Source of the DNA: DASWJQ01 sp036397095 | Lineage (GTDB): Bacteria > Chloroflexota > Anaerolineae > Anaerolineales > E44-bin32 | Direction: 5' to 3' | DNA: 64,000 bases | NCBI GenBank assembly: GCA_036397095.1 | Contig: DASWJQ010000111.1 | Span: 1-64,000, forward strand | Shown: piece after piece, positions 1 through 8,559 of the stretch | Numbering within the stretch: the stretch's first letter is position 1 | Layout of the letters: the number at the start of each line of letters is the position of its first letter | The notes under the pieces: generated by a model | What the model was told of the DNA's origin: nothing | Seen by the model: only the letters and a program-made list of their open reading frames with translations | Databases searched by the model: none | Made by a program: the position numbers and the translations under genes

Positions 1-47
1 CCGGCTGCATTGTACTCGCAGGTGGGCGGCCAATCAGGGGTTCGAGC

Positions 48-536
48 TTACGAGGCCGACGGCTGTGGCCGGCGGAGGTAGTCGGCCTCGAGTTGGTCAA
101 CGGCCAGCAAACAGGCGTCGTCGTCGGAGTTGGGTTGATAGCTGGTGGTGAACCAGGCTTCAAGGATCTCTTTCGCAACGACCGGGGAGGTCAAGCGCAA
201 AGATAGGCAGAGAACGTTGGCGTTGTTCCAGCGCCGGGCGCCGCGAGCCGTTTCGGCATCAGCGCACAGCGCCGCCCGGATGCCGGGCACTTTGTTGGCC
301 GCCAGGCTGACGCCGGTGCCGGTCCAGCAAAACAGCAGCCCCTCATGCGCTCGACCGTTGGTCACCGCCTCGGCCACCTGGCGGGCAACGGCCGGCCACG
401 CCAGTTCGTCGCCGGCCAACGGACCGGCCAACTCGAGTTGGTAGCCGCGCTGGCGCAGGTCGGCGAGGACCTGGTCGGTCAGGTCTGTCCTTTCGTCGGA
501 TCCAACCGCTAGTTGCAAGTCGGGACTCCCAGCCAA
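48..536 (-). CDS. RpiB/LacA/LacB-family sugar-phosphate isomerase-like protein
   Basis: 162 residues, about the usual length for the family. The segment around residues 68-91 matches the RpiB phosphate-loop region (CWTGTG, then SLAANKVPGIRAALC), and Cys70 aligns with the catalytic cysteine of RpiB. Family knowledge: RpiB interconverts ribose-5-phosphate and ribulose-5-phosphate in the cytosol. Two usual sites differ: the N-terminal SDHAG-type motif reads SDERTD, and the ring-opening histidine of the HNxANVL motif is Trp (RRWNNANVL). Substrate may therefore differ from ribose-5-phosphate. The start is a TTG preceded by GGAGGT at good spacing. It lies 32 bases after the EEP-domain gene on the same strand and is probably co-transcribed with it. 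Fold assignment is secure; reaction is not. Confidence 0.8.
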   Translation of the reverse strand: MAGSPDLQLAVGSDERTDLTDQVLADLRQRGYQLELAGPLAGDELAWPAVARQVAEAVTNGRAHEGLLFCWTGTGVSLAANKVPGIRAALCADAETARGARRWNNANVLCLSLRLTSPVVAKEILEAWFTTSYQPNSDDDACLLAVDQLEADYLRRPQPSAS

Positions 537-568
537 GCTTGCCTACCTCCCCAGTATACCGAGGGCAT

Positions 569-2515
569 TTACGGGCTGTGCTCGAAGCGCACAAACAGCG
601 GCCGGTGGTCGGAGGCCGTCGTGCCGATAACCTCGGTTACGACCGCCGCCAGGTCTGGTGTCAGCAGGATCCAGTCAATGCGACGGTCGGGAGTGCCGGC
701 CGGGTAGGTGAGGCCATCACCTTGGCCGGCTGCCGACCAGGCGTCGGCCAGCCCAGCTTCCAGTAGGACACCGATGGCCGGCTCAGGCGGTTCGGCGTTC
801 AAATCCCCGACAAGGATGGCCGGCTGCCGCTCGCCCCAGAACTCGACCAGCCCCGTTGCCTGCTGGCGTCTCAGCTCGGCTCCGTCATCGGTCTGGTGCA
901 GATGGGTTGTGATGAAGAGTAGTTCGCCGCCGTAGGCATCGGCAAACTCGGCCCACAAATAGCCGCGCCCAAGCAGGGCATCGCCACGCGGCAACGGGGC
1001 CATGCCCCATTGTTGGATCGGCAGCCGGCTGAGAATGGCATTGCCCCAGACCGGATCGGACGTCCCCTGGAAGACCACCCGCATCCCCAACCGCTGGCTC
1101 AGCCAGTGGACCAGATCGGTCGACCCATTGATCAACCAGCCGCGGGAGATCTCCTGCAGGCCGACAATGTCGGCGCCGCTGCTCTCAATGACCTGGGCGA
1201 TGGCCTCTGGATCTTGCCGGCCCGTGATGTCATAAGCCGAGTGGATGTTGTAGCTGAGGACACGCTCGGGCGTCCGCTGGAGGGTTCGGGCCGGGGAAGA
1301 AAACGCTTGAACGCTGAGCCATATCGCCGGCAGCAAGCTGAGAAACAACCCAGCGTGGATCGGGCTCCAATCGAGCTGAGGCGAACGCGGCACCCGCTCC
1401 CCCTGGCGGCTGGCCCACAGCGCAGCCAGGCCGAACACCAGGCCGGCCGCCGGAAACACAATCGAGCGGTCGAACGGGAGCCTCAGGTCGAGGGCGGCGT
1501 AGTAGAAGAAGGCCAGGCCGATGAACAGGAACATAGCCAGCGATAGGAGGGCGCTCGTCCGTCCCAGGCCGCCGCGCTCGGTTTGGGCGGCGGTCAGGCT
1601 GATGGTTGCCCAAACCCAACCGCAGACGAACTGGGCAGCCAGCAGGATGGCGATGAAACCAGGGCCCGGGACCTGAAGCTGGGTCGCGCTGAGCGTGAGA
1701 TACAACCCGGCGATCAGGCCCAAGCCGGGTCGGAAGGTGCCTGGCTTGGAGAAACCGCCAACCATGCCGGCCAGCGCCGCCAGGTTGCCCGCCATGACCA
1801 GCCAAATACCGATCCGGCCATCGACACCGGCGGTGGCCGCCACCCAGCCGCTGTTCTGGAATACGATCGCCTGCAGCACGAGATAGGGCCCAAGCCCAAG
1901 CAGCGGCAGCACGTTAACCAACCGGGCGTCGGACGCCGGCATGCCAGCGGCGTAGGTCTCGCTACGCAGCAGCCACAGCGACCAGCCGGCCAACAGCGCG
2001 AGCGGCAACAGCGGCAGCCAGCCGCCGATCCAGCTTAAGTCGAGGCTGTTGGCCAGCCCTTTCAACGCGCTGTCGAGCGTCAGGCCAAGCAGCAGTCCGC
2101 CAGCCCAACGCGGCCCCCCTTCCAGGCTGGGTGCGGCTCGCACATGGCCGAGCCACAGCGGCAGAAAGACGGTGAAGGCAGCCGTGCCCAGCAAGCTGAG
2201 CCAGGTGTCAAGCGCCGGGTCACGACTGAGCTGCTCAAGAAGCCGGGCCACCAGCACCGCCGCACCGACCGTCCACAAGGAGGTCCGCTGGCCCAGGAAA
2301 CGCCACAGCGGGATGGCCAGCAGGCCGGCGATAGCCGTCAACGCCGCCAACCCGCCAAGGGTGGTTGTGGCCGCCTGCTGCGTTTCCTTCAGATACCAGA
2401 CGAGACTGGGCAACAGTACCCTGAGCAACTGAAGGCCAAAGGCGGTGATAATCGCCATCAGGGCCATCATCTGAAGCCGGTGCAGTGCAATTGGCGTTTG
2501 CGTGCGAGCCTGCAT
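569..2515 (-). CDS. Polytopic membrane protein with C-terminal endonuclease/exonuclease/phosphatase (EEP) domain
   Basis: 648 residues. Roughly residues 1-400 contain about ten hydrophobic segments, so the protein is an integral membrane protein. From about residue 415 an EEP (DNase I-like) domain follows, with recognisable motifs: SYNIHSAYD, IVGLQEI (catalytic Glu), THLHQ, VGDLNAEP, RRIDWIL and the terminal SDHRPL. The family hydrolyses phosphodiester or phosphate bonds with a divalent metal; substrates range from nucleic acids to phospholipids, and a membrane-linked form suggests a lipid or envelope substrate (inference). The ATG start has GAGGAGG just upstream and a TATAAT box lies about 28 bases upstream. 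No closer function can be read. Confidence 0.8.
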   Translation of the reverse strand: MQARTQTPIALHRLQMMALMAIITAFGLQLLRVLLPSLVWYLKETQQAATTTLGGLAALTAIAGLLAIPLWRFLGQRTSLWTVGAAVLVARLLEQLSRDPALDTWLSLLGTAAFTVFLPLWLGHVRAAPSLEGGPRWAGGLLLGLTLDSALKGLANSLDLSWIGGWLPLLPLALLAGWSLWLLRSETYAAGMPASDARLVNVLPLLGLGPYLVLQAIVFQNSGWVAATAGVDGRIGIWLVMAGNLAALAGMVGGFSKPGTFRPGLGLIAGLYLTLSATQLQVPGPGFIAILLAAQFVCGWVWATISLTAAQTERGGLGRTSALLSLAMFLFIGLAFFYYAALDLRLPFDRSIVFPAAGLVFGLAALWASRQGERVPRSPQLDWSPIHAGLFLSLLPAIWLSVQAFSSPARTLQRTPERVLSYNIHSAYDITGRQDPEAIAQVIESSGADIVGLQEISRGWLINGSTDLVHWLSQRLGMRVVFQGTSDPVWGNAILSRLPIQQWGMAPLPRGDALLGRGYLWAEFADAYGGELLFITTHLHQTDDGAELRRQQATGLVEFWGERQPAILVGDLNAEPPEPAIGVLLEAGLADAWSAAGQGDGLTYPAGTPDRRIDWILLTPDLAAVVTEVIGTTASDHRPLFVRFEHSP

Positions 2516-2542
2516 CTATCCTCCTCGCGTGGGGAGTCCCTG

Positions 2543-2548
2543 ATTATA
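2543..2548 (-). promoter_or_regulatory. Probable -10 box (TATAAT) for the EEP-domain gene
   Basis: Read on the minus strand this is a perfect TATAAT, 27 bases before the ATG at 2515, with a GAGGAGG ribosome site in between. No good -35 box is seen. Confidence 0.5.
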
Positions 2549-2661
2549 GCGAGGCAGCCTGGGCGGACAATGGTCGGATGGCCAATCTTCAGTCGCTGCG
2601 CGACACTGCCGGCGGATTGGGCATATACCCACTAGAGGAATATTGCTTCAGGAGTGAACGG

Positions 2662-4176
2662 ATGAAGACAGCGATTCTTGGCGGGGCGGCCGCAGTCCTC
2701 ATGCTGATTACGGCAGCCTGTCAACGTCCGGGTGAGGCGGCACTGGCGCCCCAGGCCTCGGTACCCTTTGAAGATAGGGCCTTGCGCCTTATGCTGCCCG
2801 ATTGGCCGGCGAGCGTCGACCTTGGCGAGTTCGAGTTGATTCGGGTGTCGCAAGCAGGCCACCTGGTGACCATCAGCCGCTACCAGGGCGTGCCGCGGCT
2901 GGTCGGCCCCAGTGTGGCGCAAGCTCTACCCGAGTATGGGCCATTTGCTGCCGTCGACATCGTCAGCCTGGAGCCTGAGCGGGTGGAAATCGAGACGTAC
3001 ACGCTGGAGGAGAGGCCTCAGAGGCTGGCCATCGTCTTCCTGTACTGCGACGGGTTCACCTACTCGATCGGAGGCGCCAGCGTGGCCGAAAGCTGGTCCT
3101 CTTTCGAACCCGTCATGGACCAGGTGTTGGCCGGCCTGACCTGCGCCTCAACGCCGGTCAGAGCCGAACGGCATCCCAAGATGATCGGTATGGTCATCAA
3201 CCCTCCCGGCGGCGACTTTGATTTCGCCGGCTACCGACAAGCCGCCGTCCAGGCCAGGTCGGCCGGGCTCGAAGCGGCCCATCTGTACCTGACTTGGGAT
3301 TCCGTTGAGAGTGAGCCGGGCCAATTCGATTGGACCTTCTCGGACATGTTGCTCGATACCCTGTGGCTGGAGGGCCTGCGGCTGTCGCTGGTGATAGAGT
3401 ACATCCACACCAGCGTGCCGGGGGGCGTGCCGCCAGACCTGGAGGGGATGACCTTCCGTGATCCTGGCTATTCCGAGCGGGCGACCGAGTTTGCCCTGGC
3501 AGTGGCCGACCGCTACGGGGATCAGCTCGACTACCTGGCGCTGGGGAACGAGGTCAACATTTACTTTGGCGATCACTCGGAAGATCTCGATCCCTACCTG
3601 GCGCTGTTCCAGCAGATGCGGTTGGCGGTCAACGGCCAACATCCGGAGCTGCCAATCGGCACGACCCTGGCCTTTCATGAGGCGCAGAACAGCAACCGGA
3701 TGGACCTTGTCGAGGCCTTCAAGGGTGGCGACTTCCTGGCGTATACGTACTATCCGCACGATCCGTTATTCAGCTACGACGTGCCGGTCGATCGTTTTGC
3801 CGGGGCGCTGCAGGCGATGGTGGAGGTGTCGGGGGACACGCCGTTCTTTATCGTCGAAAACGGGTTCTCCAGTTCAACCGAGCTTGGCTCCAGTGAAGCC
3901 CGTCAGGCGGATTACGTCGAGGCATCGGTGCAGGCCTATCTGGCCCAGGCCGGCGCCGACGGCCGCCTGATCTGGATCGGCCAGCATGATGTTGGTGTGA
4001 GTTGCCAACCGGCCGCCGAAAGCTTCTTCCCGCCGGAGTTCGATCCATCCACGATCGATCCGGCCGCCTGGCAGGCGTTCCAGGAGTATCTGTGCACGCT
4101 CGGCCTGCGCCGGGCGGATGGCACACCCAAGCCAGGTTGGTCGGTGTTGCTTGACCAGCTGCCTTCAACCGACTAA
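2662..4176 (+). CDS. Lipoprotein with clan GH-A-like glycoside hydrolase domain
   Basis: 504 residues from the ATG at 2662, chosen because CAGGAG lies 8 bases upstream and the product then begins with a lipoprotein signal (MKTAILGG..., hydrophobic stretch, TAAC with Cys as lipidation site). An in-frame start at 2485 would bury this signal. Residues about 185-500 look like a (beta/alpha)8 glycosidase: the motif LGNEVN places the acid/base at Glu297, and FIVENG places the nucleophile at Glu399, as in clan GH-A families such as GH5, GH39 or GH53. The exact family is not clear. It is likely anchored outside the membrane and acts on an extracellular glycan. It directly precedes the polysaccharide locus but seems to be its own unit. 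Confidence 0.72.
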   Translation: MKTAILGGAAAVLMLITAACQRPGEAALAPQASVPFEDRALRLMLPDWPASVDLGEFELIRVSQAGHLVTISRYQGVPRLVGPSVAQALPEYGPFAAVDIVSLEPERVEIETYTLEERPQRLAIVFLYCDGFTYSIGGASVAESWSSFEPVMDQVLAGLTCASTPVRAERHPKMIGMVINPPGGDFDFAGYRQAAVQARSAGLEAAHLYLTWDSVESEPGQFDWTFSDMLLDTLWLEGLRLSLVIEYIHTSVPGGVPPDLEGMTFRDPGYSERATEFALAVADRYGDQLDYLALGNEVNIYFGDHSEDLDPYLALFQQMRLAVNGQHPELPIGTTLAFHEAQNSNRMDLVEAFKGGDFLAYTYYPHDPLFSYDVPVDRFAGALQAMVEVSGDTPFFIVENGFSSSTELGSSEARQADYVEASVQAYLAQAGADGRLIWIGQHDVGVSCQPAAESFFPPEFDPSTIDPAAWQAFQEYLCTLGLRRADGTPKPGWSVLLDQLPSTD

Positions 4177-4188
4177 GCCAGGCGCCTG

Positions 4189-4197
4189 TGGGATAAT
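4189..4197 (+). promoter_or_regulatory. Extended -10 promoter (TGG-GATAAT) of the polysaccharide locus
   Basis: TGG followed directly by GATAAT, 13 bases after the previous stop codon and 28 bases before the likely TTG start of wecC. No convincing -35 hexamer is present, which fits an extended -10 promoter. Confidence 0.5.
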
Positions 4198-4225
4198 GGT
4201 TGGCTGAATGCCGGGAGGTGCCAGC

Positions 4226-5512
4226 TTGGCTTTTCAGTCGCTCTGCGTCCTCGGCCTCGGCTACATCGGACTGCCCACCGCCAGCACTTTTGCCACGCAC
4301 GGCTTGCGGGTGCACGGGGTGGATGTCAACGAGAAGATCGTCTCCACCCTGCGTGCTGGCGAGAGCCACTTACGGGAACCCGGCTTGCGCACGTTGGTGC
4401 AGGCGGCCTTTCACTCAGGGAACCTGACGGTCGACCAGCGACCAACCGAGGCCGACGCCTTCATCATTGCGGTTCCCACACCGCTTTTGGCCGGCCAGCG
4501 CGCCGATTTGAGCTATGTCGATGCTGCCGCCGAGTCGATCGTGCCCCACTTGCGGCCGGGCAACCTGGTCATTCTTGAATCGACTTGCCCCCCACGCACG
4601 ACCGTCGACCGCTTGGCCCCAATTCTGGCTCAATCTGGCCTGCAACCCGGCGCCGATTTCCGGCTGGCCTACTCCCCCGAGCGGGTACTGCCGGGCCATA
4701 TCCTGCGCGAGATGATCGACAATGCCCGCGTGATCGGCGGCATCGACCGGGCTTCGGCCGAAGCTGGCCGAGATCTATATGCCGTCTTTGTACGGGGCGA
4801 TATCCTGCTGACCGACGCCACCACCGCCGAGATGGTCAAGTTGATGGAGAACACCTATCGCGACGTCAACATCGCCCTGGCCAATGAGTTCGCCGGGCTG
4901 GCCGAGGCCTTCGGCGTCGACGTGTGGCAGGCGATTGAATTGGCCAACCGCCATCCGCGGGTCCAGATTCTGCGGCCCGGCCCGGGCGTAGGCGGCCACT
5001 GCATCGGCATCGACCCTTGGTTCCTGGTGGAAGCTGCGCCGGAGATGACACCGCTTATCAAGCAGGCGCGGTTGGTCAATGACGGGCGGCCGGCGCATGT
5101 CGTTCAGGTGCTCCGGCGCCAGCTGGGCGGGCAGCTGGCGGGCCGCAGGCTGGCAGCGCTAGGGCTGGCCTACAAATCGGATGTTGACGATCTGCGCCAG
5201 AGCCCGGCAATTGCCATCGTCCAGGCATTGGTAGAAGCCGGGGCGGAGGTCACAACGTACGAACCGATGGCGGCAGCCGGCCGGGTCGAAGGCGCCACGC
5301 CCGCCGAAAACCTCGACCAGGCGCTGCGAGGCGCCGACGCGCTTGTGCTGTTGGTTGACCACAAGCTATTCCTGGACCTCGACCCGGCGCACGCCGCCTC
5401 TCTGCTATCCGGCCGGCAGGTTTTCGACATGCGTGGCGCACTTGACCGGCCGGCCTGGCGCCAGGCCGGCTTCGAACTGACGATCCTGGGCGTCGGCCGA
5501 GATGGCGGCTGA
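4226..5512 (+). CDS. wecC: UDP-N-acetyl-D-mannosaminuronate dehydrogenase (UDP-sugar 6-dehydrogenase family)
   Basis: 428 residues. The enzyme oxidises C6 of UDP-ManNAc to UDP-ManNAcA in two NAD-dependent steps. Evidence: N-terminal Rossmann motif GLGYIGLP; central AVPTP and ESTCPPRTT segments typical of WecC; the catalytic cysteine in GVGGHCIGIDPWFL (Cys259); and a C-terminal UDP-binding segment (LGLAYKSDVDDLRQSPA). The start is taken as TTG at 4226 because GGGAGGTG sits 6 bases upstream; an in-frame ATG at 4208 lies before that site. The 3' end overlaps wecB by 11 bases, so the two enzymes are translationally coupled and form the UDP-ManNAcA supply pair. A UDP-glucose dehydrogenase is the main alternative, but the WecB neighbour favours WecC. 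Confidence 0.9.
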   Translation: MAFQSLCVLGLGYIGLPTASTFATHGLRVHGVDVNEKIVSTLRAGESHLREPGLRTLVQAAFHSGNLTVDQRPTEADAFIIAVPTPLLAGQRADLSYVDAAAESIVPHLRPGNLVILESTCPPRTTVDRLAPILAQSGLQPGADFRLAYSPERVLPGHILREMIDNARVIGGIDRASAEAGRDLYAVFVRGDILLTDATTAEMVKLMENTYRDVNIALANEFAGLAEAFGVDVWQAIELANRHPRVQILRPGPGVGGHCIGIDPWFLVEAAPEMTPLIKQARLVNDGRPAHVVQVLRRQLGGQLAGRRLAALGLAYKSDVDDLRQSPAIAIVQALVEAGAEVTTYEPMAAAGRVEGATPAENLDQALRGADALVLLVDHKLFLDLDPAHAASLLSGRQVFDMRGALDRPAWRQAGFELTILGVGRDGG

Positions 5513-6626
5513 TAAGCTGCGTGTGCTGACCGTCCTCGGCACCCGGCCCGAGGCGGTTAAGTTGGCGCCGGTTATTCAGCGGCTGGCCGGTTCGGACCAG
5601 GTCGAATCGACCGTGTGTGTGACGGCCCAGCACCGTCAAATGCTCGACATTGTGCTGGCGTTATTTGACATCGTGCCCCACGTGGACCTGGACCTGATGC
5701 GGCCGGACCAGAGCCTGGCGGAACTGACGGCGGCCGTCTGCCAGGGGCTGGATCCAGTCTTCCTGCAGGTCAAGCCCGACTGGGTGCTCGTTCAGGGCGA
5801 CACGACGACGGTCATGGCCGCCGGCCTGCTGGCCTATTACCACCGTGTCCGACTGGGTCACGTGGAAGCCGGGCTGCGCACCGGCGACAAATGGCAGCCG
5901 TTTCCCGAGGAAATCAACCGCCGGCTGGCCGGTGTGCTGGCCGACCTGCATTTTGCCCCGACCGAAACGGCCAAACGAAACCTGCTGGCCGAAGGCATGG
6001 ATCCCGCCAGTGTGCATGTGACCGGCAATCCAGTCATCGATGCCCTCCAATCGATCGTTGCCCGCCCCCACGAATTCCACCACGCGGCGCTGGCCGACCT
6101 GGCGGTCGATCGCCGGCTGGTGCTGCTGACAGCCCACCGCCGTGAAAGCTTCGGCCCGGGGCTGGAAGCAATCTTCGGCGCAGTGCGCCGCTTGGCCGAC
6201 GCCTTCCCCGACCAACTCGACGTCGTCTACCCGGTGCACCTCAACCCGCAGGTCCAGGAGCCTGCCCGCCGACTGCTGGCGGGATGCGACAACATTCACC
6301 TGATCGAGCCGCTGGACTACCTCGACATGGTTCATCTGATGAAGGCCAGCCACCTGATCCTGACCGATTCGGGCGGTATTCAGGAGGAGGCACCGGCGCT
6401 GGGGGTGCCGGTGTTGGTCCTGCGCGACAAGACCGAGCGCCCCGAAGCGCTCGAAGCCGGCACGGCCAAGCTGGTCGGCACCGACCCCGACCGCATCTTT
6501 GAGACGGCTTCCCGCTTGTTGCGCGACGACGATGAACATGCGGCCATGGCCCAGGCCAAGAACCCGTTCGGGGATGGCCGAGCCGCCGAGCGGATCGTCG
6601 ATCTGCTGCTCCAGCAGCCGCGCTAG
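5502..6626 (+). CDS. wecB: UDP-N-acetylglucosamine 2-epimerase (non-hydrolysing)
   Basis: 374 residues, full length for the family. It interconverts UDP-GlcNAc and UDP-ManNAc and so feeds the dehydrogenase encoded just upstream. Family hallmarks are visible in order: GTRPEAVKLAPV at the N-terminus, VQGDTTTVMA, HVEAGLRTGD, FPEEINRRL, TAHRRESFG, TDSGGIQEEAP and RDKTERPEALEAGT. The fold is the GT-B-like two-domain epimerase fold. It starts at an ATG inside the last codons of wecC (11-base overlap) and is followed after 12 bases by a glycosyltransferase, so it is mid-operon. Confidence 0.95.
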   Translation: MAADKLRVLTVLGTRPEAVKLAPVIQRLAGSDQVESTVCVTAQHRQMLDIVLALFDIVPHVDLDLMRPDQSLAELTAAVCQGLDPVFLQVKPDWVLVQGDTTTVMAAGLLAYYHRVRLGHVEAGLRTGDKWQPFPEEINRRLAGVLADLHFAPTETAKRNLLAEGMDPASVHVTGNPVIDALQSIVARPHEFHHAALADLAVDRRLVLLTAHRRESFGPGLEAIFGAVRRLADAFPDQLDVVYPVHLNPQVQEPARRLLAGCDNIHLIEPLDYLDMVHLMKASHLILTDSGGIQEEAPALGVPVLVLRDKTERPEALEAGTAKLVGTDPDRIFETASRLLRDDDEHAAMAQAKNPFGDGRAAERIVDLLLQQPR

Positions 6627-6638
6627 GGGCGGCGCCAC

Positions 6639-7676
6639 TTGTTCGAAACATCCGTGAGCCACACGCAAACGGATCGCCGGCTGTGGATGCTGAGCGAGCT
6701 GCGAGGAGCCGGCGGCCCGGCCGGCTTCCAACGCAGGTTGGCCGAGGGGATGCAACGCCGGGGGCATACGGTGGCTTATGGGCCGGAGGTGGGCCAGGCC
6801 GACTGCGTGTTGGTGATCGGCGGCAGCCGCCACCTGGGGGCCCTGTGGCGGGCGCGCCGCCGCGGCTTGCCCATCATCCAGCGGTTGAACGGCATCAATT
6901 GGATCCACCGAGTGCGGCCGACCGGCGTGCGCCACTACCTGCGGGCCGAGGCCAACAATCTGCTGATGCGCGCCGTCCGCCGGCTGGCCGATCGGGTTGT
7001 CTACCAGAGCCAGTTCGCACGAGACTGGTGGGAGCGGACCTACGGTGTTGCCGACGCCGAGGCAACCGTTATCCACAACGCTGTGCAACTCGACCGCTTT
7101 AGCCCGGCGGGCCCGGAGATGCCGCCGCCAGACCGGGTACGCCTGCTGGTGGTCGAGGGCCAATTGGCCGGTGGATACCAGGTTGGCCTGCAGTGGGCGC
7201 TTTCGCTGGCAGCCGGTCTGCGCCAGCGGCTGACACAGCCGGTTGAATTGGTCGTGGCTGGCCTGGTTGAACCTGACGCCCGTCAGGCCGCCGGTGGCGA
7301 TGTGACCTGGGCCGGTTTGCTCCCGACCGAGGCCATTCCCGGGCTGCACCGCGGCGCCCATCTGTTGTTCTCCGCCGACCTGAGCCCTGCCTGCCCCAAC
7401 AGCGTGATCGAAGCGTTGGCCTGCGGTAATCCGGTGGTGGCGTTTGAGACGGGTGCCCTGCCCGAGTTGCTGACGGAAGACTCAGGACGGCTGGTGGCCT
7501 ATGGCGCCGACCCATGGCGAGTCGAGCCGCCCGACATACAGGCCCTGGTTGCAGCCGCCGTTGAGGTGATCGATCGGAACCCGGCCTTGCGCCAGGGCGC
7601 CCGGCGCCGGGCCGAGGCCGCCTTTGGCCTGGACCGGATGCTCGATCGATACCTGGCCTTCTTCGGCTGGAGTTAA
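6639..7676 (+). CDS. GT4-type glycosyltransferase
   Basis: 345 residues from a TTG start at 6639; a GTG at 6654 in the same frame is the alternative. The N-terminal half recognises the acceptor and the C-terminal half carries the sugar-nucleotide site of GT-B retaining enzymes: SPACPNSVIEALACGNPVVAF, with the conserved Glu of the E-x7-E region, and a downstream ALPELL segment. It lacks signal or membrane segments and is presumably cytosolic at the membrane face. It sits between wecB and an FkbM methyltransferase in the same operon. Donor and acceptor sugars cannot be read. Confidence 0.82.
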   Translation: MFETSVSHTQTDRRLWMLSELRGAGGPAGFQRRLAEGMQRRGHTVAYGPEVGQADCVLVIGGSRHLGALWRARRRGLPIIQRLNGINWIHRVRPTGVRHYLRAEANNLLMRAVRRLADRVVYQSQFARDWWERTYGVADAEATVIHNAVQLDRFSPAGPEMPPPDRVRLLVVEGQLAGGYQVGLQWALSLAAGLRQRLTQPVELVVAGLVEPDARQAAGGDVTWAGLLPTEAIPGLHRGAHLLFSADLSPACPNSVIEALACGNPVVAFETGALPELLTEDSGRLVAYGADPWRVEPPDIQALVAAAVEVIDRNPALRQGARRRAEAAFGLDRMLDRYLAFFGWS

Positions 7677-7683
7677 GCGGGAC

Positions 7684-8559
7684 ATGTTGAAGTCAGGAGT
7701 GCTGCGTTTGGCCAGTTGGGCTGCCGGCGTGCTGCCGCCGTCGGCCAGGAGGGCAATCTATCGCTTGGGGCCGATTTCTCGTGGTTTGCGCCGCCTGCTC
7801 AACCAGGTTGTTCCGGCCGGCCGGGTGCCCGTCGAGGTGGCGGCCGGCCTGCTCAAGGGAATGCGTTTCGAGCTCGAACTGCAGGAAGAAAAGGACCTGT
7901 GGTTAGGGACGTACGAGCTCGCGCTGCAGGCTGAGCTCGGCCGGCGGCTGAAACCGGGTATGGTGGTGTTCGATGTCGGTGCCCATATCGGCTACATGAC
8001 ACTGGGCTTCGCCCGACTGGTCGGCCCAACTGGCCGCGTGTTGGCTTTCGAGCCGCTGCCGGACAACCAGGTGCGGCTACAAGCTGCCCTGACCGCCAAT
8101 CAGTTGGCCAGCCGGGTTTCGCTGCGGCCGGCGGCGGTGTCAGACCGGGAAGGGCGTGACACCTTCCAGGTTCATCGTTCGGCCTCGATGGGCAAGCTGG
8201 CCGGCGCGGCCGGCCGGGAGCAGGCCTACCAAGCTCGGATCGAGGTGGCCAGCGTGCGGCTGGACGACGAGGTCTATCTGCGGCATGCGCCCAGCCCAGA
8301 TTGGATCAAGCTCGATGTCGAAGGCGGCGAAGGCGCTGTGCTGGCCGGCAGCCGGCGTCTGCTGGCCGAGGGCCGGCCTGGTTGGTGGATTGAATTGCAC
8401 GGCCCAGCCAGCGCAGGCCAGGTCTGGCGGCACTTGACCGACGCCGGCTACGTTGTCTTCACGATCGACAACCCGCCCCGGCCGGTCGAATCGGTCGAAT
8501 CGTTGGACTGGAAGGCCTACTTGTTGGCGCTGCCCGAGGAAACCAGCCTGGATGTCTGA
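7684..8559 (+). CDS. FkbM-family SAM-dependent methyltransferase
   Basis: 291 residues from ATG at 7684, just after the previous stop; a longer in-frame reading would overlap the upstream glycosyltransferase. The central domain has the class I methyltransferase motif VFDVGAHIGYMT, followed by VLAFEPLPDN and later WIKLDVEGGE, the typical FkbM signature set. Family members O-methylate sugars or polyketides. In this glycan locus a methyl cap or decoration on a sugar hydroxyl is the likely role (inference). The end overlaps the next glycosyltransferase by 8 bases. Confidence 0.85.
   Translation: MLKSGVLRLASWAAGVLPPSARRAIYRLGPISRGLRRLLNQVVPAGRVPVEVAAGLLKGMRFELELQEEKDLWLGTYELALQAELGRRLKPGMVVFDVGAHIGYMTLGFARLVGPTGRVLAFEPLPDNQVRLQAALTANQLASRVSLRPAAVSDREGRDTFQVHRSASMGKLAGAAGREQAYQARIEVASVRLDDEVYLRHAPSPDWIKLDVEGGEGAVLAGSRRLLAEGRPGWWIELHGPASAGQVWRHLTDAGYVVFTIDNPPRPVESVESLDWKAYLLALPEETSLDV

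Noticed and set aside
1..47. A GGTTCGAGC string near the window start that resembles a tRNA T-loop
   Set aside because: The flanking bases do not pair into a T-arm and no anticodon or acceptor stem can be drawn on either strand.
2485..2661. Longer N-terminus for the glycoside-hydrolase gene
   Set aside because: It would place 59 residues before a clear lipoprotein signal, while the ATG at 2662 has a good ribosome site.
5661..7361. A 566-codon minus-strand frame across wecB and the next glycosyltransferase
   Set aside because: It is antisense to two well-supported genes and has Gln/His-rich, low-complexity content typical of GC-rich shadow frames.
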